NCBI RefSeq assembly: GCF_031010195.1
Contig: NZ_JAUAMC010000003.1
Span: 372,001-436,000 of the forward strand
DNA length: 64,000 nt
Direction of reading: 5' to 3'
Source of the DNA: Halomonas sp. SpR8
Lineage (GTDB): Bacteria > Pseudomonadota > Gammaproteobacteria > Pseudomonadales > Halomonadaceae
Shown here: positions 35,224-44,535 of the stretch, one piece after another
Layout: the number at the start of each line of letters is the position of its first letter
How positions within the stretch are numbered: the stretch's first letter is position 1
The notes under the pieces: model-generated
The model's input: the letters and a program-made list of their open reading frames with translations, nothing else
Told to the model about the DNA's origin: nothing
The model's database searches: none
Translations under genes and position numbers: made by a program

Positions 35224-35298
35224 TCTTGTAAAAACCATTCTTGTAAAAACCATTCTTTTAAAGCCTAATCTTCTAAGGCCTATTCTTCTAAAACGAAG
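35224..35298. repeat. 15-bp tandem repeat, five copies, spanning the SBP stop codon
   Basis: Units start at 35224, 35239, 35254, 35269 and 35284, each beginning TCTT. The first two are identical (TCTTGTAAAAACCAT); the others diverge. The fifth encodes the last residues (FVLEE) of the binding protein and the fourth begins past its stop. It looks like repeated duplication of the gene's 3' end. Confidence 0.88.
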
Positions 35299-36236
35299 GG
35301 AGAGGTATAATTATCAACATTATCCGGCGTAATGAGGATACAGTCATAAAGCTGCTTTTCACTATCCAGCCCGGTTTCCCCTGTGTTGATGTAATGATCA
35401 GCAATTTTTACGGCATCTTCTGCAAATACGGCCACCGGCTGCAGAACCGTATAGGCCAACTCACCCGAGCGCACCGCATCAACAGCATCTGGCGAGCCGT
35501 CAAAACCACCGACCAGCACATCGTCTAGCCGCCCCTCCTGCTTTAGAGCAACAATAGCGCCTAAGGCCATTTCGTCATTACCACTAATCACGCCCTTAAT
35601 GTCAGGGTGAGAACGGAGCATGCTCTGCATCTTATTGCGCCCTTCAGTCCGGCTCCAGTTAGCGATATCTGATGCCACTAGATTAAGGTCGGGATACTGG
35701 CTCAGCACTGTCTCGTAGCCATTGGATCTTGTCGCGGCATTGTTATCGGAAGGCGGGCCCTCTAATTCTATATAAGAGCCTTCTCCACCCAGCTGCGTTG
35801 CCCACTCCTGGGCTCCTAACGCGGCACCTTGCGCATTATTGGAAACCAACTGCACCTTAGCCAACCCTTGCTGGTTAATTTCGGCGTTAATAATGAATAC
35901 AGGAATATCTGCCTCTACGGCACGTCTCACGGCACCAATGGAGCCGTCCACATTAGCAGGATCCAGAATGATCGCTTTAGCCCCATTGGTAATCGCCGTA
36001 TCGACCTGATTGCTCTCAGTGTTGGTATCACCCACATGGGAACTGACATTTGCTTCATAGCCCAACTCTTTTGCTGTGCGTTCAGCAATGGTTCCTTCCG
36101 TTTGCCAATAGGGATTTGACATATCATTGACAATAATTGAGATCAGCCCCTTCTCCTGAGCAGCTATAGCGCCACTAAAGAGCATAGAGACACTGGCGAG
36201 TGCTGTAAAAAGCACTTTTTTGCTTTTTGGAAGCAT
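35280..36236 (-). CDS. Sugar ABC transporter substrate-binding protein (RbsB type)
   Basis: A 318-residue periplasmic binding protein. A signal peptide is clear (MLPKSKKVLFTALASVSMLF, cleavage near AIAA-QEKG). The type 1 PBP fold shows SIIVNDMSNPYWQTEGTIAE, SNQVDTAITNGAKAIILDPA and VISGNDEMALGAIVALKQEG. It belongs with the RbsA/RbsC-like genes just upstream; the ligand is likely a polyol such as erythritol or threitol from context (inference). A terminator follows its stop, which would give it a separate 3' end. Confidence 0.95.
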   Translation of the reverse strand: MLPKSKKVLFTALASVSMLFSGAIAAQEKGLISIIVNDMSNPYWQTEGTIAERTAKELGYEANVSSHVGDTNTESNQVDTAITNGAKAIILDPANVDGSIGAVRRAVEADIPVFIINAEINQQGLAKVQLVSNNAQGAALGAQEWATQLGGEGSYIELEGPPSDNNAATRSNGYETVLSQYPDLNLVASDIANWSRTEGRNKMQSMLRSHPDIKGVISGNDEMALGAIVALKQEGRLDDVLVGGFDGSPDAVDAVRSGELAYTVLQPVAVFAEDAVKIADHYINTGETGLDSEKQLYDCILITPDNVDNYTSPFVLEE

Positions 36237-36313
36237 GTTTATTACCTCATAGTTATGGTTGTTAGTTTTTGCATAGGGAGACCTAAAAGGTCACACTTCT
36301 AAGCAACGCTACG

Positions 36314-37435
36314 CTAAGTAGCTTTTGCACTAGAATCGTCGTGCTTAACTTCTGTAGTCTTTTTTTCAGCTTTTTGAGAAGACTTATTTTTAGCACTGTA
36401 TTGGACGTTGTTTAACATGACAGCGAAGACGATAACACTGCCCGTAAAGACCATCTGCCAGTAGGCAGACACACCGATAATGACAAGACCATCGGCTAGA
36501 AAACCAATCACAAATGCGCCCAATAAAGTATTGCGAATAGTGCCACGCCCTCCCATAAGCGAGGCGCCACCAATAACAACCGCAGCAACCGCTGTTAGCT
36601 CATACGTGGTGCCTGCCGTAGGCCCAGCCGATGTCAGCTGTGAGGCAAGCACAATCCCCGCCATGGCAGCGCATACGCCGGAAATGATATAGACAGAGAG
36701 CTTAACTCTATTGACCGGCACCCCGGAAAGCTCTGCAGCGCGCGCATTGCCTCCTGTCGAGTAGACCCATCTTCCAAAAGGAGTACGGCTCAGAGCCAAC
36801 ATGCACACAATGGCAACACTAAACAGAATCAAAATTCCTACCGGAATACCCAATAGCTTATTAAATCCAAGCCATTCGAAGCCTGTATTACCTAACGCAG
36901 AGTCACCACTTAAACTGTTGAAAGTTAAACCGTCCGTTAGTAACAAAGCGGCTCCGCGGGCGACATACAACATGCCAAGCGTGGCCACAAAAGCAGGCAC
37001 TTTGAAGTAGGCAACTAATACGCCATTGATAGCCCCCACTAGCCCGCCTAGCAAGCAGGTAAGTACCACGACGACCCACACTGAAGGGAAGAACGCCAAA
37101 TCAAGCGCCTCAATCTCTATCCCCTCTAGCAGCATACCCGCGAACACCCCGCAGAGTGCCAGCGTAGAGCCAACCGACAGATCTATGCCACCGGTCAGAA
37201 TAACAAACAGCATGCCGATGCCTAGCAAGCCAAAAACAGCTACATGCGACGACATGGTTAAAAAATTACCCGTGGAGAAATAAACAGGTGAGAGCATGGA
37301 AAAGACAATAATGATCACGATTAATGCGAAAAAAGCCCTACCATCCAGCAAAACCTTGACGATATCGATACTGCCTTTGTCAACCTGTAACGCGTTATTG
37401 TTGTGATGAGACATTTTTTGATAAGACATGGTCAT
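36314..37435 (-). CDS. Sugar ABC transporter permease (RbsC type)
   Basis: A 373-residue inner-membrane permease with about ten spans. Signature parts are LLGIGMLFVILTGGIDLSVGS, PAFVATLGMLYVARGAALLL and VIGGASLMGGRGTIRNTLLG. The hydrophilic ends include a charged C-terminal tail (KNKSSQKAEKKTTEVKHDDS). It lies 19 bp after the ATPase gene. Start is either 37435 or 37429; the second ATG has better spacing from AGG. It would form a homodimer with the double ATPase. Confidence 0.94.
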   Translation of the reverse strand: MTMSYQKMSHHNNNALQVDKGSIDIVKVLLDGRAFFALIVIIIVFSMLSPVYFSTGNFLTMSSHVAVFGLLGIGMLFVILTGGIDLSVGSTLALCGVFAGMLLEGIEIEALDLAFFPSVWVVVVLTCLLGGLVGAINGVLVAYFKVPAFVATLGMLYVARGAALLLTDGLTFNSLSGDSALGNTGFEWLGFNKLLGIPVGILILFSVAIVCMLALSRTPFGRWVYSTGGNARAAELSGVPVNRVKLSVYIISGVCAAMAGIVLASQLTSAGPTAGTTYELTAVAAVVIGGASLMGGRGTIRNTLLGAFVIGFLADGLVIIGVSAYWQMVFTGSVIVFAVMLNNVQYSAKNKSSQKAEKKTTEVKHDDSSAKAT

Positions 37436-37454
37436 TACCTATCCGATTGAATAA

Positions 37455-38996
37455 TCACGCAGCAACTGATTCGCCCGAAGCAGCCATAATTTCATCTTTC
37501 GTAACACCCGGTTTGAATTCAGCAGAGATCCGCCCTTTGCTCATCACCAGCACTCTGTGCGGGATGCTCAGGCACTCGCTTACTTCAGACGTGGTAAAGA
37601 CAACCGCCAACCCCCGCCGGGCCCCTTGGCTCAACAACTTGAACACTTCGGCCTTGGCACCCACATCAATGCCACGGCTAGGCTCATCGAGCATGATGAC
37701 GTCTGGATGAGTCGCCAACATCTTCCCGATCACCACCTTCTGCTGGTTACCGCCAGACAATGAACCAATGGCAGCCTCCCCACCGTCTGTTTTGATGTGC
37801 ACCTGGTTAATGGCCGAATCGATCATTTCTGCTTCCAAGCGGGATGAAGTAAGTCCCTTGCGGGTAAACGCCTGGATACTGGCTAGCGAAAGATTTCTAC
37901 CGACTGACAGGGTGGGCACTAATCCATCACGCTGGCGATCCTCAGGTACTAACACCAACCCTCTCTCGATTCGCTGGGCAATGTTGTAATGCGATACATC
38001 AGTTGAATTGAGCAAGATATCTCCCTTAGATTGTCGGGTTCGCCCTGCCACACACTCCAACAACTCAGTTCTGCCAGCCCCCATCAGCCCATAGATGCAG
38101 ACAATCTCACCTGCACGTACATCCAGTGAAAGGCCCTCAACCACATAACGACCAGCCACTTTATCGTCGCTTACGCATAGGTTCTGAATAGAGAGCGCGG
38201 TGGCACCCTGCTCATACCCTGTTGGCGGTGAACCAAGATCAAAACTCTCTCCCACCATATGCCTAACAATCCACTGCAGGTCGATGTCGCAACGCGGGGC
38301 ATAAGCCGTCATGACGCCATCACGGAGAACAACGGCATGATCGGTAATCTGTAGCGCCTCCTCCAAATGGTGAGAAATATAAACAATCGACACCCCCTTG
38401 TTTTTGAGATCCTCGACGACGTTGAATAGCGTCTCGACCTCAGTTGCACTCAATGCGGAGGTCGGTTCATCCATAATCAAAATGCGTGAGTTCTTGGACA
38501 GCGCTCTAGCGATTTCAACGATTTGCTGCTGCCCCACTCGTAAGTCTTCGACCATGGTGAGAGGATGGATCGGTTCACCAAGCTCCTCCATTAACAATTC
38601 CGCCTGACGCGCTTCCTCTTTATAGTCGACGCTGCCCCTTCCTTTCGTCAGCTCACGGCCCATAAAAATGTTGTCGCGCACGTTCAAGTTAGGGGCCAAG
38701 CTCAATTCCTGATGAATAATGGTAATCCCCAAGGCTTCGGCATCCGACGGCGAAGAAAAACTAACACACTCTCCTTCCAACAAAATCTCCCCAGCCGTCT
38801 GAGCAATGACGCCAGACAAAATTTTCATCAGCGTGGATTTACCCGCTCCATTTTCACCAAAGAGTGTTGTCACTTGACCTCGATATATATCGAAGTTCAC
38901 CTCTTTAAGGGCTTGCACGGCACCGAAACGTTTTTCGATATTGCGTGCAGAAAGAATCACCGGCGCCACTTCCACTGTTGATCTATCGATACTCAT
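37455..38996 (-). CDS. Sugar ABC transporter ATP-binding protein (RbsA type, double NBD)
   Basis: A 513-residue protein with two nucleotide-binding domains, as in RbsA/XylG/MglA. The first has Walker A GENGAGKST (residues 47-55), LRVGQQQIVEIARALS and MDEPTSALS. The second has the degenerate Walker A GLMGAGRTE typical of the type, and LSGGNQQKVVIGKMLATHPD. GAGGGGC lies before the ATG. It sits between the DUF2291 gene (10 bp) and the permease gene (19 bp) in one operon. Confidence 0.96.
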   Translation of the reverse strand: MSIDRSTVEVAPVILSARNIEKRFGAVQALKEVNFDIYRGQVTTLFGENGAGKSTLMKILSGVIAQTAGEILLEGECVSFSSPSDAEALGITIIHQELSLAPNLNVRDNIFMGRELTKGRGSVDYKEEARQAELLMEELGEPIHPLTMVEDLRVGQQQIVEIARALSKNSRILIMDEPTSALSATEVETLFNVVEDLKNKGVSIVYISHHLEEALQITDHAVVLRDGVMTAYAPRCDIDLQWIVRHMVGESFDLGSPPTGYEQGATALSIQNLCVSDDKVAGRYVVEGLSLDVRAGEIVCIYGLMGAGRTELLECVAGRTRQSKGDILLNSTDVSHYNIAQRIERGLVLVPEDRQRDGLVPTLSVGRNLSLASIQAFTRKGLTSSRLEAEMIDSAINQVHIKTDGGEAAIGSLSGGNQQKVVIGKMLATHPDVIMLDEPSRGIDVGAKAEVFKLLSQGARRGLAVVFTTSEVSECLSIPHRVLVMSKGRISAEFKPGVTKDEIMAASGESVAA

Positions 38997-39005
38997 AGTC
39001 GCCCC

Positions 39006-39650
39006 TCACTCAATGATCGCCATACTCACGGGAGTAATTAGCCAGTTTTTGGGATTTATCATGGTGAAGGAGCCAACGACCTCTAGCGTCTTACCGGCTA
39101 AGTCTTGTCCGGAAATATCGGCAAGCACTTGACGCTTCATTTCGTCATTAAGCGCTGCGCCAACGTCTTGGTATTCGATCTGATTGGTGAAGTCACCAAA
39201 TTGAATACTGCCGGTTGTATCTCTCAGCGTAGTGCCATTAATGGCTGGGCCTGTTTGCACACGAATAACCACATCTGAAGGCACATCGGCAACATCTAGG
39301 GTGTAAACACCCCCTCGCCCTTCTACGGCAACACCTGAGAAGGAGACTGGCACGATATGACCAATGCTGGCAGCGACACCGTACTTCTCACCTGCCGCGC
39401 CAGCATCCTGGAGCACTTCTGGCGCCAATACCGATGCATCTACGGCGTTATTCTCGGCATAAGCCTGGATATCTGGAAATGCTTCCTGAGCAAATTGCTG
39501 GGGTGAAAACCCCACCTCACTCTCAAGTTCAGTAAGACTAATGACTTTGGTATCAAATGCCATGAGTGCAACCAGCACTAAAGCACAAGCCGCTGCAACA
39601 TAGACCTTTATACGCTTATCACCGGGCACCGAATTTAATGTCGCTGACAT
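39006..39650 (-). CDS. DUF2291 family protein
   Basis: A 214-residue protein of DUF2291, often found with RbsABC-like transporters, function unknown. The ATG at 39650 has GGAG 5 bases upstream. An N-terminal hydrophobic segment (VYVAAACALVLVALMAF, about residues 15-32) anchors or exports it. The rest is soluble (ATLNSVPGDKR before it; EAFPDIQAYAENNAVDASVL after). No lipobox cysteine at the right place is clear, so membrane-anchored rather than lipoprotein. It may assist substrate binding or transporter assembly (inference). Confidence 0.88.
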   Translation of the reverse strand: MSATLNSVPGDKRIKVYVAAACALVLVALMAFDTKVISLTELESEVGFSPQQFAQEAFPDIQAYAENNAVDASVLAPEVLQDAGAAGEKYGVAASIGHIVPVSFSGVAVEGRGGVYTLDVADVPSDVVIRVQTGPAINGTTLRDTTGSIQFGDFTNQIEYQDVGAALNDEMKRQVLADISGQDLAGKTLEVVGSFTMINPKNWLITPVSMAIIE

Positions 39651-39697
39651 AATCACTCCGGTTATCATTGTATTTATAAATAAGAAACTTCCGTCAT

Positions 39698-40804
39698 CTA
39701 TTTCCCGTCAGGTATCAGCACAACCTTTAACGCATCGGGATCATTGCGCATTAAATCTAGCCCTTGGTGGAATTTTGCTAACGGAAGCTTGTGGGTTACT
39801 ACGTGATCCGTTGGGAAATCACCATTACCAATGCCTTCGATGACAAGTGGATAGCAATAAGGACCTAGGTGCGCACCCAGTATATCGAGCTCTTTACGAT
39901 CGCTAATAATGCTCCAGTCAACCGTAACTGGCTCTTTGAAGACGCTAAACTCAACGAAACGGCCAAGTTTACGAATCATATAAAGGCCTTGTTCTACCGA
40001 CTTGACTGCACCGGTGGCCTCAATATAGATATCGCAGCCATAGCCTTCCGTTATACTTTTCACGTAGTCAACAACATCGACTTCAGCAGGATTCAGGACG
40101 ATGTCGGCACCAAACTGCTTGGCAAGCTCTAAGCGCTTTTTATTGAGATCCAGCACGACCAGCTTGGCAGGGCCGGACTTTTTGATCGCGCCGATCATGC
40201 CTAGCCCTAAGGTTCCCGCACCGGAGAGCACAACCACATCACCCAGTTCGATCTGCGCACGCTTAACGGCATGTAACGAACAGGCATAGGGTTCAATAAG
40301 AACCGCTTTTTCCATCGGAATTTCATCGGGCAACTTGTGATTAATGGCTTCTTTGGGAAAGACCATATATTCCGCCATACCGCCATTCACGTTATGCTGA
40401 AACCCATAGACGTCGTGCTTTTCGCACATCCAGTACTGTCCGCGGTTACAGAAACGACACTCCCAACAAGGCACAATTTGCTCAGAAATAACGCGATCAC
40501 CGATCTCCAGGTTTTTAACGCCTTCACCTAAAGCCATCACGTGACCGATAAACTCATGGCCTGGAATCATCGGTGCTTTGATATAAGCGGGCTGGGTTTC
40601 GTCTCCCCAGAAGCTAGGGGCGCCTTCATAGGCTTTGAGATCGCCTGCACAGATTCCGCATGCTTCGACCTTAATCAGCACTTCACCCTCTCCCGCCTTA
40701 GGCACGTCCACCTCTTCAAGGCGATAATCACCAGGCGCGTAGGCCACGACAGCTTGCATGGTCAGTGGCAGTTCGGCGTGATTGTTGTTATCAGCGTTAT
40801 GCAT
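39698..40804 (-). CDS. eltD: Zinc alcohol dehydrogenase, erythritol/L-threitol dehydrogenase type
   Basis: NAD-dependent polyol dehydrogenase of the MDR family, probably oxidising erythritol or L-threitol to erythrulose. The 368-residue protein has catalytic zinc ligands C49 (EACGIC), H83 and E84 (GHEFIG), and four structural-zinc cysteines at 113, 116, 119 and 127. The Rossmann motif is LSGAGTLGLGMIGAI. The overall sequence recalls EltD of mycobacterial tetritol pathways. The neighbouring DhaK-type kinase and RpiB-like isomerase fit that pathway, but xylitol/ribitol-type substrates are not excluded. AGGAG precedes the ATG; first gene of the transporter operon. Confidence 0.85.
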   Translation of the reverse strand: MHNADNNNHAELPLTMQAVVAYAPGDYRLEEVDVPKAGEGEVLIKVEACGICAGDLKAYEGAPSFWGDETQPAYIKAPMIPGHEFIGHVMALGEGVKNLEIGDRVISEQIVPCWECRFCNRGQYWMCEKHDVYGFQHNVNGGMAEYMVFPKEAINHKLPDEIPMEKAVLIEPYACSLHAVKRAQIELGDVVVLSGAGTLGLGMIGAIKKSGPAKLVVLDLNKKRLELAKQFGADIVLNPAEVDVVDYVKSITEGYGCDIYIEATGAVKSVEQGLYMIRKLGRFVEFSVFKEPVTVDWSIISDRKELDILGAHLGPYCYPLVIEGIGNGDFPTDHVVTHKLPLAKFHQGLDLMRNDPDALKVVLIPDGK

Positions 40805-41218
40805 TATTTACTCCTAATGTATCTTGTAGTGCCTAGCAAGCGATGCCTGCATTACAAAAGATCTTATTGTGTACATATGAATTAACTGCTTTAAGCATAG
40901 CTGAGTCAATCCATAATGGAATTTTCTAACCTTATACTTTAGGCCTAGAATTCAATTTATTGATTTTTATGATTAAATTAAAAAAATGGAAACGATTTAT
41001 TATTAAGGCCTCTTGATAACACCACTTAAAGCCATACTATATGTTCCGCCATCGTTCAAATGCGCATTCATCAGTCAGTCATTGCTGGCATCATAGCGAA
41101 AGGCGGGGGCGGCAAACCAGGCATACTAAAAAGTGCGCACACCTCAGGAAGCAGGGCAGGAATAGTTGGGTGCATTGCGCCCAGGGGGCTTTAAAAGGCA
41201 GCTAAGCTTGAATGCAAA
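40805..41218. other. 414-bp intergenic region between the SorC and eltD genes
   Basis: The part next to eltD (about 40860-41010) is AT-rich and carries a good promoter and a TGTACA palindrome (40870-40875). The part next to sorC (41040-41218) is less AT-rich; no gene, clear terminator or repeat was seen there. Confidence 0.7.
40881..40909 (-). promoter_or_regulatory. eltD: Probable promoter of the eltD-transporter operon
   Basis: On the minus strand -35 TTGACT (40909-40904), a 17-base spacer, and -10 GTTAAT (40886-40881). The start of transcription would fall near a TGTACA palindrome at 40870-40875, which could be an operator. Confidence 0.6.
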
Positions 41219-42229
41219 TTAAGCGCGCACCTCCCCTTGAGTCGCCTCGTCAAGGCGCAGAATAGTGTGTGCGTTAGTGACACTAGTAGCCAAGGTATCG
41301 ATAACTCCAGTACGCAACGCACCCAGTATGCCGACCGCTTTAGTATTCTCACTGGCGATAGCGATAACATCTGGAATACGAGTGAGGTCCTGGATATTGA
41401 GCCCGACCACCCGCCCCTGCATCTGCGACGCAGAAGGCTGCCCATGGATATCGATAAAGTCGTAGCCCATCATATCGCCCACGGTCCCAGAGAGCCGTGC
41501 TTCAGCAATCTCCTGCGCGGAAAACCACCCCATACGCACCATATTACTGTCTTCACTTACATCACCGACGCCAATCAAAGCAGTATCCGCGCGTCGAGCA
41601 CGATCCAGCGTCTGGCGAACAGTGGAGTTTTCATACAGCGCATCCCTAAGCTCGCCGTTCTGTACCAGCGCAGGGGCATAAAGCGTCTCGCTGTCACCGC
41701 CAAACCGGCTCGCCAGGCGCCGACAAATATGGTCAGGATTCATATGTTCACCTGCGCGCAGCGAGCCGCCGATTGCGCACACAAATGAAACCTTTAACGA
41801 CTCAGAGAGAAAAACATTATCCGCCACCGCGGCGACGTTACGCCCCATGCCAACAGCCACGATCTGGCCATCGTTCAAACTACGCGACAGATGGTCGGCC
41901 ACTAGACTCGCGACCGACGAGCGCTGTACATCCGGGTCGGCATTATCCAGAGCAATCAATGCTCGCTTCAGCCCAAAGCGCCGCTTGAGCTCCTGCTCAA
42001 TCTCGATGCTAACGGAGGGATGCAGGCGCACGCGAACATCCACTATCCCTTCTGCCTGCGCACGCTTGAGCAATCGCCCTATGCGCACGCGCGAGTGCCC
42101 GAGCCTATTAGCAATCGCTTCCTGCGTCTCCCCCTGCACATAGTAGAGCGTTGAAATCTCTGTCATTAAGTCTATATCTGCAGCGTCTTGACCATTCATC
42201 CTCGGCATCCAGGAGTTGTTGAAGGGCAT
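41219..42229 (-). CDS. SorC/DeoR-type sugar-binding transcriptional regulator
   Basis: A 336-residue regulator. The N-terminal helix-turn-helix is LYYVQGETQEAIANRLGHSR, then VRIGRLLKRAQAEGIV. The sugar-phosphate-binding domain follows (DVQRSSVASLVADHLSRSLN, GRNVAAVADNVF, and VCAIGGSL). Such proteins sense phosphorylated sugars and control adjacent catabolic operons; here the likely targets are the rpiB-dhaK-sorC unit, the transporter operon and tal-tkt (inference). It follows dhaK by 8 bp. The start could also be at the ATG at 42199. Confidence 0.93.
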   Translation of the reverse strand: MPFNNSWMPRMNGQDAADIDLMTEISTLYYVQGETQEAIANRLGHSRVRIGRLLKRAQAEGIVDVRVRLHPSVSIEIEQELKRRFGLKRALIALDNADPDVQRSSVASLVADHLSRSLNDGQIVAVGMGRNVAAVADNVFLSESLKVSFVCAIGGSLRAGEHMNPDHICRRLASRFGGDSETLYAPALVQNGELRDALYENSTVRQTLDRARRADTALIGVGDVSEDSNMVRMGWFSAQEIAEARLSGTVGDMMGYDFIDIHGQPSASQMQGRVVGLNIQDLTRIPDVIAIASENTKAVGILGALRTGVIDTLATSVTNAHTILRLDEATQGEVRA

Positions 42230-42237
42230 GTATCATG

Positions 42238-43968
42238 TCAGCTTGCCTGACACTTTTTCAACACAGGAATCAGCGCCTGAACAATCAACGCCAATGAAAC
42301 TGAGCCAGCATCGGGTGTACCCACGCTTTTCTCAGCCAACGGGCGTGCGCGGCCCACCCGGGGAATTAACTGACTGGTAGCCTCAGCAGCCTCACTCGCT
42401 ATACGCGCGGCCGATTCCCAGCAAGCCAAAGCTCCCTGGTCTTTCTCGGCCTCCAAAGATAGGGCATCAGCAAAAGGCACCAGCACATCGACAAGCGTTT
42501 TATCGCCCAACTCTGCCTTCCCGAATGCCATCACTTGCTGACGGGCATTGACGACACCCGCAGCAAGACGCTGCCCTGAGAGCGGCTTCTGATTGCCAAG
42601 CGACTCACCCATCGCTTTTAAGATAACCCGCCAGATAGCACCCGAGGTACCGCCTGCTTTATCGGACCAGCGCTGCCCAGCCCACTGCAGCACTGTCTCT
42701 GCGCCCGCCCCTCTATCGCAAGCTTCTCTGGCCGCTTCAAGCGCAGCCTTGCTGCCCCGCTGCATGCCAATGCCGTGATCACCATCGCCAGCCACTGCAT
42801 CAATCTGGCCCAGCATCTCGCAGTTTTCATTGACTGTATTGGCGAGCACTTCGAGCGCCTCGACAACGCCGAGCGCTAATTGTCGCGAGGCATCGCTAGC
42901 CTCGGGAATCTCATCTTGAGCTACCACCTCGACTTCAGCCGGATCCAGCGCCTGCGCTGGCGTCACACTGCCTTTTCGATAGCCCGGCGCATCCGCCGCC
43001 GCAGTCCACAACGACTCCATGTGTTTATCAAGCCAGAATAGCGTCAGTGAAACCCCAGCCATATCCAGACTGGTTACCAGCTCGCCCACATCCGGCTCGA
43101 TGATGGTGACCCCAGCCTCCTGCAGCAATTCGTCGACCTTGCGATAAATAACGAACAGCTCTTCATACTTAACGGTACCCAACCCATTGAGTATCGGTGC
43201 CACGCGAGCCCCTTTGATACTGATACCTTCAGGTACTTCTTCTAATAATCGGTCGACGAGAATCTTGGCCAAGCCGTCTGCGGAAGGGATACCTGTCTCG
43301 CTAATGCCCGGTTCACCGTGAATCCCCAGCCCTATGGCCATCCTGCCTTCGGGCACATGAAAGAGCGAATCGGCTGCGCCCGGTAACGTACATCCCTCGA
43401 ACGCCACCCCAAAAGAGCGCGTGCAGCGATTGGCTTCTTTCGCCACTTGAACTACTTCTTCCAGTGATAATCCATTCTCTGCGGCAGCAGCCGCCGCCTT
43501 GAAAACGGTTAAGTCACCGGCAATACCTCGGCGCTTATCAATCTCCGCCAAAGGCGCACTGGCGACATCATCAGTGACCAGCACGATTTCACAAGGAATA
43601 CCGTCCGCGATCAAACGCTCGCGCGCTTCGCCAAAGTGCAGAACATCCCCCGCATAATTGCCAAAAGAGAGCAGCACACCACCGCCGTTGTTAGCGGCTT
43701 TGGCGACGGAATAAACTTGTTGCGCAGAGGGCGAACAAAACAGATTTCCCATCACCGCCCCATGGGCCAAACCCTGCCCAACCAGTCCCGCAAAGGTGGG
43801 ATAATGGCCGCTACCGCCGCCAACCACGACCGCAACAGTATCCGGCTGACTGCGCGTACTGCGCACAACACCCCCTGGCACAGCCATCAGCTTATCGCGA
43901 TGCGCAGCGACCAAGCCTAAACGGGCTTCTTCTGGGAAATCACTGGGGTCATTAAATAGGCGTGTCAT
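42238..43968 (-). CDS. Dihydroxyacetone kinase family protein (DhaK-DhaL fusion), probable erythrulose kinase
   Basis: ATP-dependent ketose kinase of 576 residues. The DhaK domain has GGSGHYPTFAG (H55) and the histidine that binds the keto group covalently, about residue 217 in GIHGEPG. The DhaL domain has the ATP/Mg-binding AVAGDGDHGIGMQRG. Relatives in tetritol pathways (LerK/DerK type) phosphorylate L- or D-erythrulose; ordinary dihydroxyacetone is the alternative. The start MTRLFNDPSDF at 43968 is used because AGAGGATATAATA precedes it. The downstream RpiB-like isomerase partner is encoded just upstream on the same transcript. Confidence 0.9.
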   Translation of the reverse strand: MTRLFNDPSDFPEEARLGLVAAHRDKLMAVPGGVVRSTRSQPDTVAVVVGGGSGHYPTFAGLVGQGLAHGAVMGNLFCSPSAQQVYSVAKAANNGGGVLLSFGNYAGDVLHFGEARERLIADGIPCEIVLVTDDVASAPLAEIDKRRGIAGDLTVFKAAAAAAENGLSLEEVVQVAKEANRCTRSFGVAFEGCTLPGAADSLFHVPEGRMAIGLGIHGEPGISETGIPSADGLAKILVDRLLEEVPEGISIKGARVAPILNGLGTVKYEELFVIYRKVDELLQEAGVTIIEPDVGELVTSLDMAGVSLTLFWLDKHMESLWTAAADAPGYRKGSVTPAQALDPAEVEVVAQDEIPEASDASRQLALGVVEALEVLANTVNENCEMLGQIDAVAGDGDHGIGMQRGSKAALEAAREACDRGAGAETVLQWAGQRWSDKAGGTSGAIWRVILKAMGESLGNQKPLSGQRLAAGVVNARQQVMAFGKAELGDKTLVDVLVPFADALSLEAEKDQGALACWESAARIASEAAEATSQLIPRVGRARPLAEKSVGTPDAGSVSLALIVQALIPVLKKCQAS

Positions 43969-44061
43969 TATTATATCCTCTGAAGTGAGGCCTAACTGTG
44001 TTACCACAGTTTGCGTGCTGTTGTTATTAATCAGTGTCGACGAATATAAGCGATACCACGA

Positions 44062-44535
44062 TTACTGAGTATTCAACCGGGACTCATACTCGTCAATTTT
44101 TGCTATTTTTAATTCGGAATTACCACCCGCAAAGTTGCTACCCAAAAAGGTGGCCACTATTGATTTCGCCAACTCTGGCCCAATCACTCGGGCCCCCAGT
44201 GCGACAATCTGGGCATTATTACTGGTGCGCGCCTTTGCCGCTGAATACGTATCGTGGGCCTGCGCAGCGCGGATTCCAGGCACTTTATTAGCAGAAATAG
44301 CCACTCCGATTCCCGTACCACAAACCAGCACAGCACGATCGAAGCGCCCCTCCTTAATAGCCGTAGCCACCTCAAAGGCAATATCGGGGTACAGCACGGG
44401 CTGCGCATTGAAAGTGCCAAAATCTTCGACTTCGTAGCCCAACTCCCGGATATAACCAATGAGAATCTCTTTTAAGTCGTAAGCGGCTTCATCACCGCCA
44501 ATAGCGACTCTGAGAGAAGGCGTCGCATTAGACAT
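44062..44535 (-). CDS. RpiB/LacA-family sugar-phosphate isomerase
   Basis: A 157-residue isomerase of the RpiB/LacAB family. The active-site C72 in VLVCGTGIGVAISANK is present, as is the phosphate-binding region ARTSNNAQIVALGARVIG. In tetritol pathways such proteins (DerI/LerI) interconvert erythrulose phosphates and erythrose 4-phosphate; ribose 5-phosphate isomerase is the other possibility. GGAAAGGGAG lies before the ATG. It is the first gene of a three-gene unit with dhaK and sorC. Confidence 0.9.
   Translation of the reverse strand: MSNATPSLRVAIGGDEAAYDLKEILIGYIRELGYEVEDFGTFNAQPVLYPDIAFEVATAIKEGRFDRAVLVCGTGIGVAISANKVPGIRAAQAHDTYSAAKARTSNNAQIVALGARVIGPELAKSIVATFLGSNFAGGNSELKIAKIDEYESRLNTQ

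Noticed and set aside
41040..41218. Possible decayed gene between the SorC gene and the eltD promoter
   Set aside because: Read in the minus strand, and partly in the plus; no protein family similarity or consistent frame was seen.
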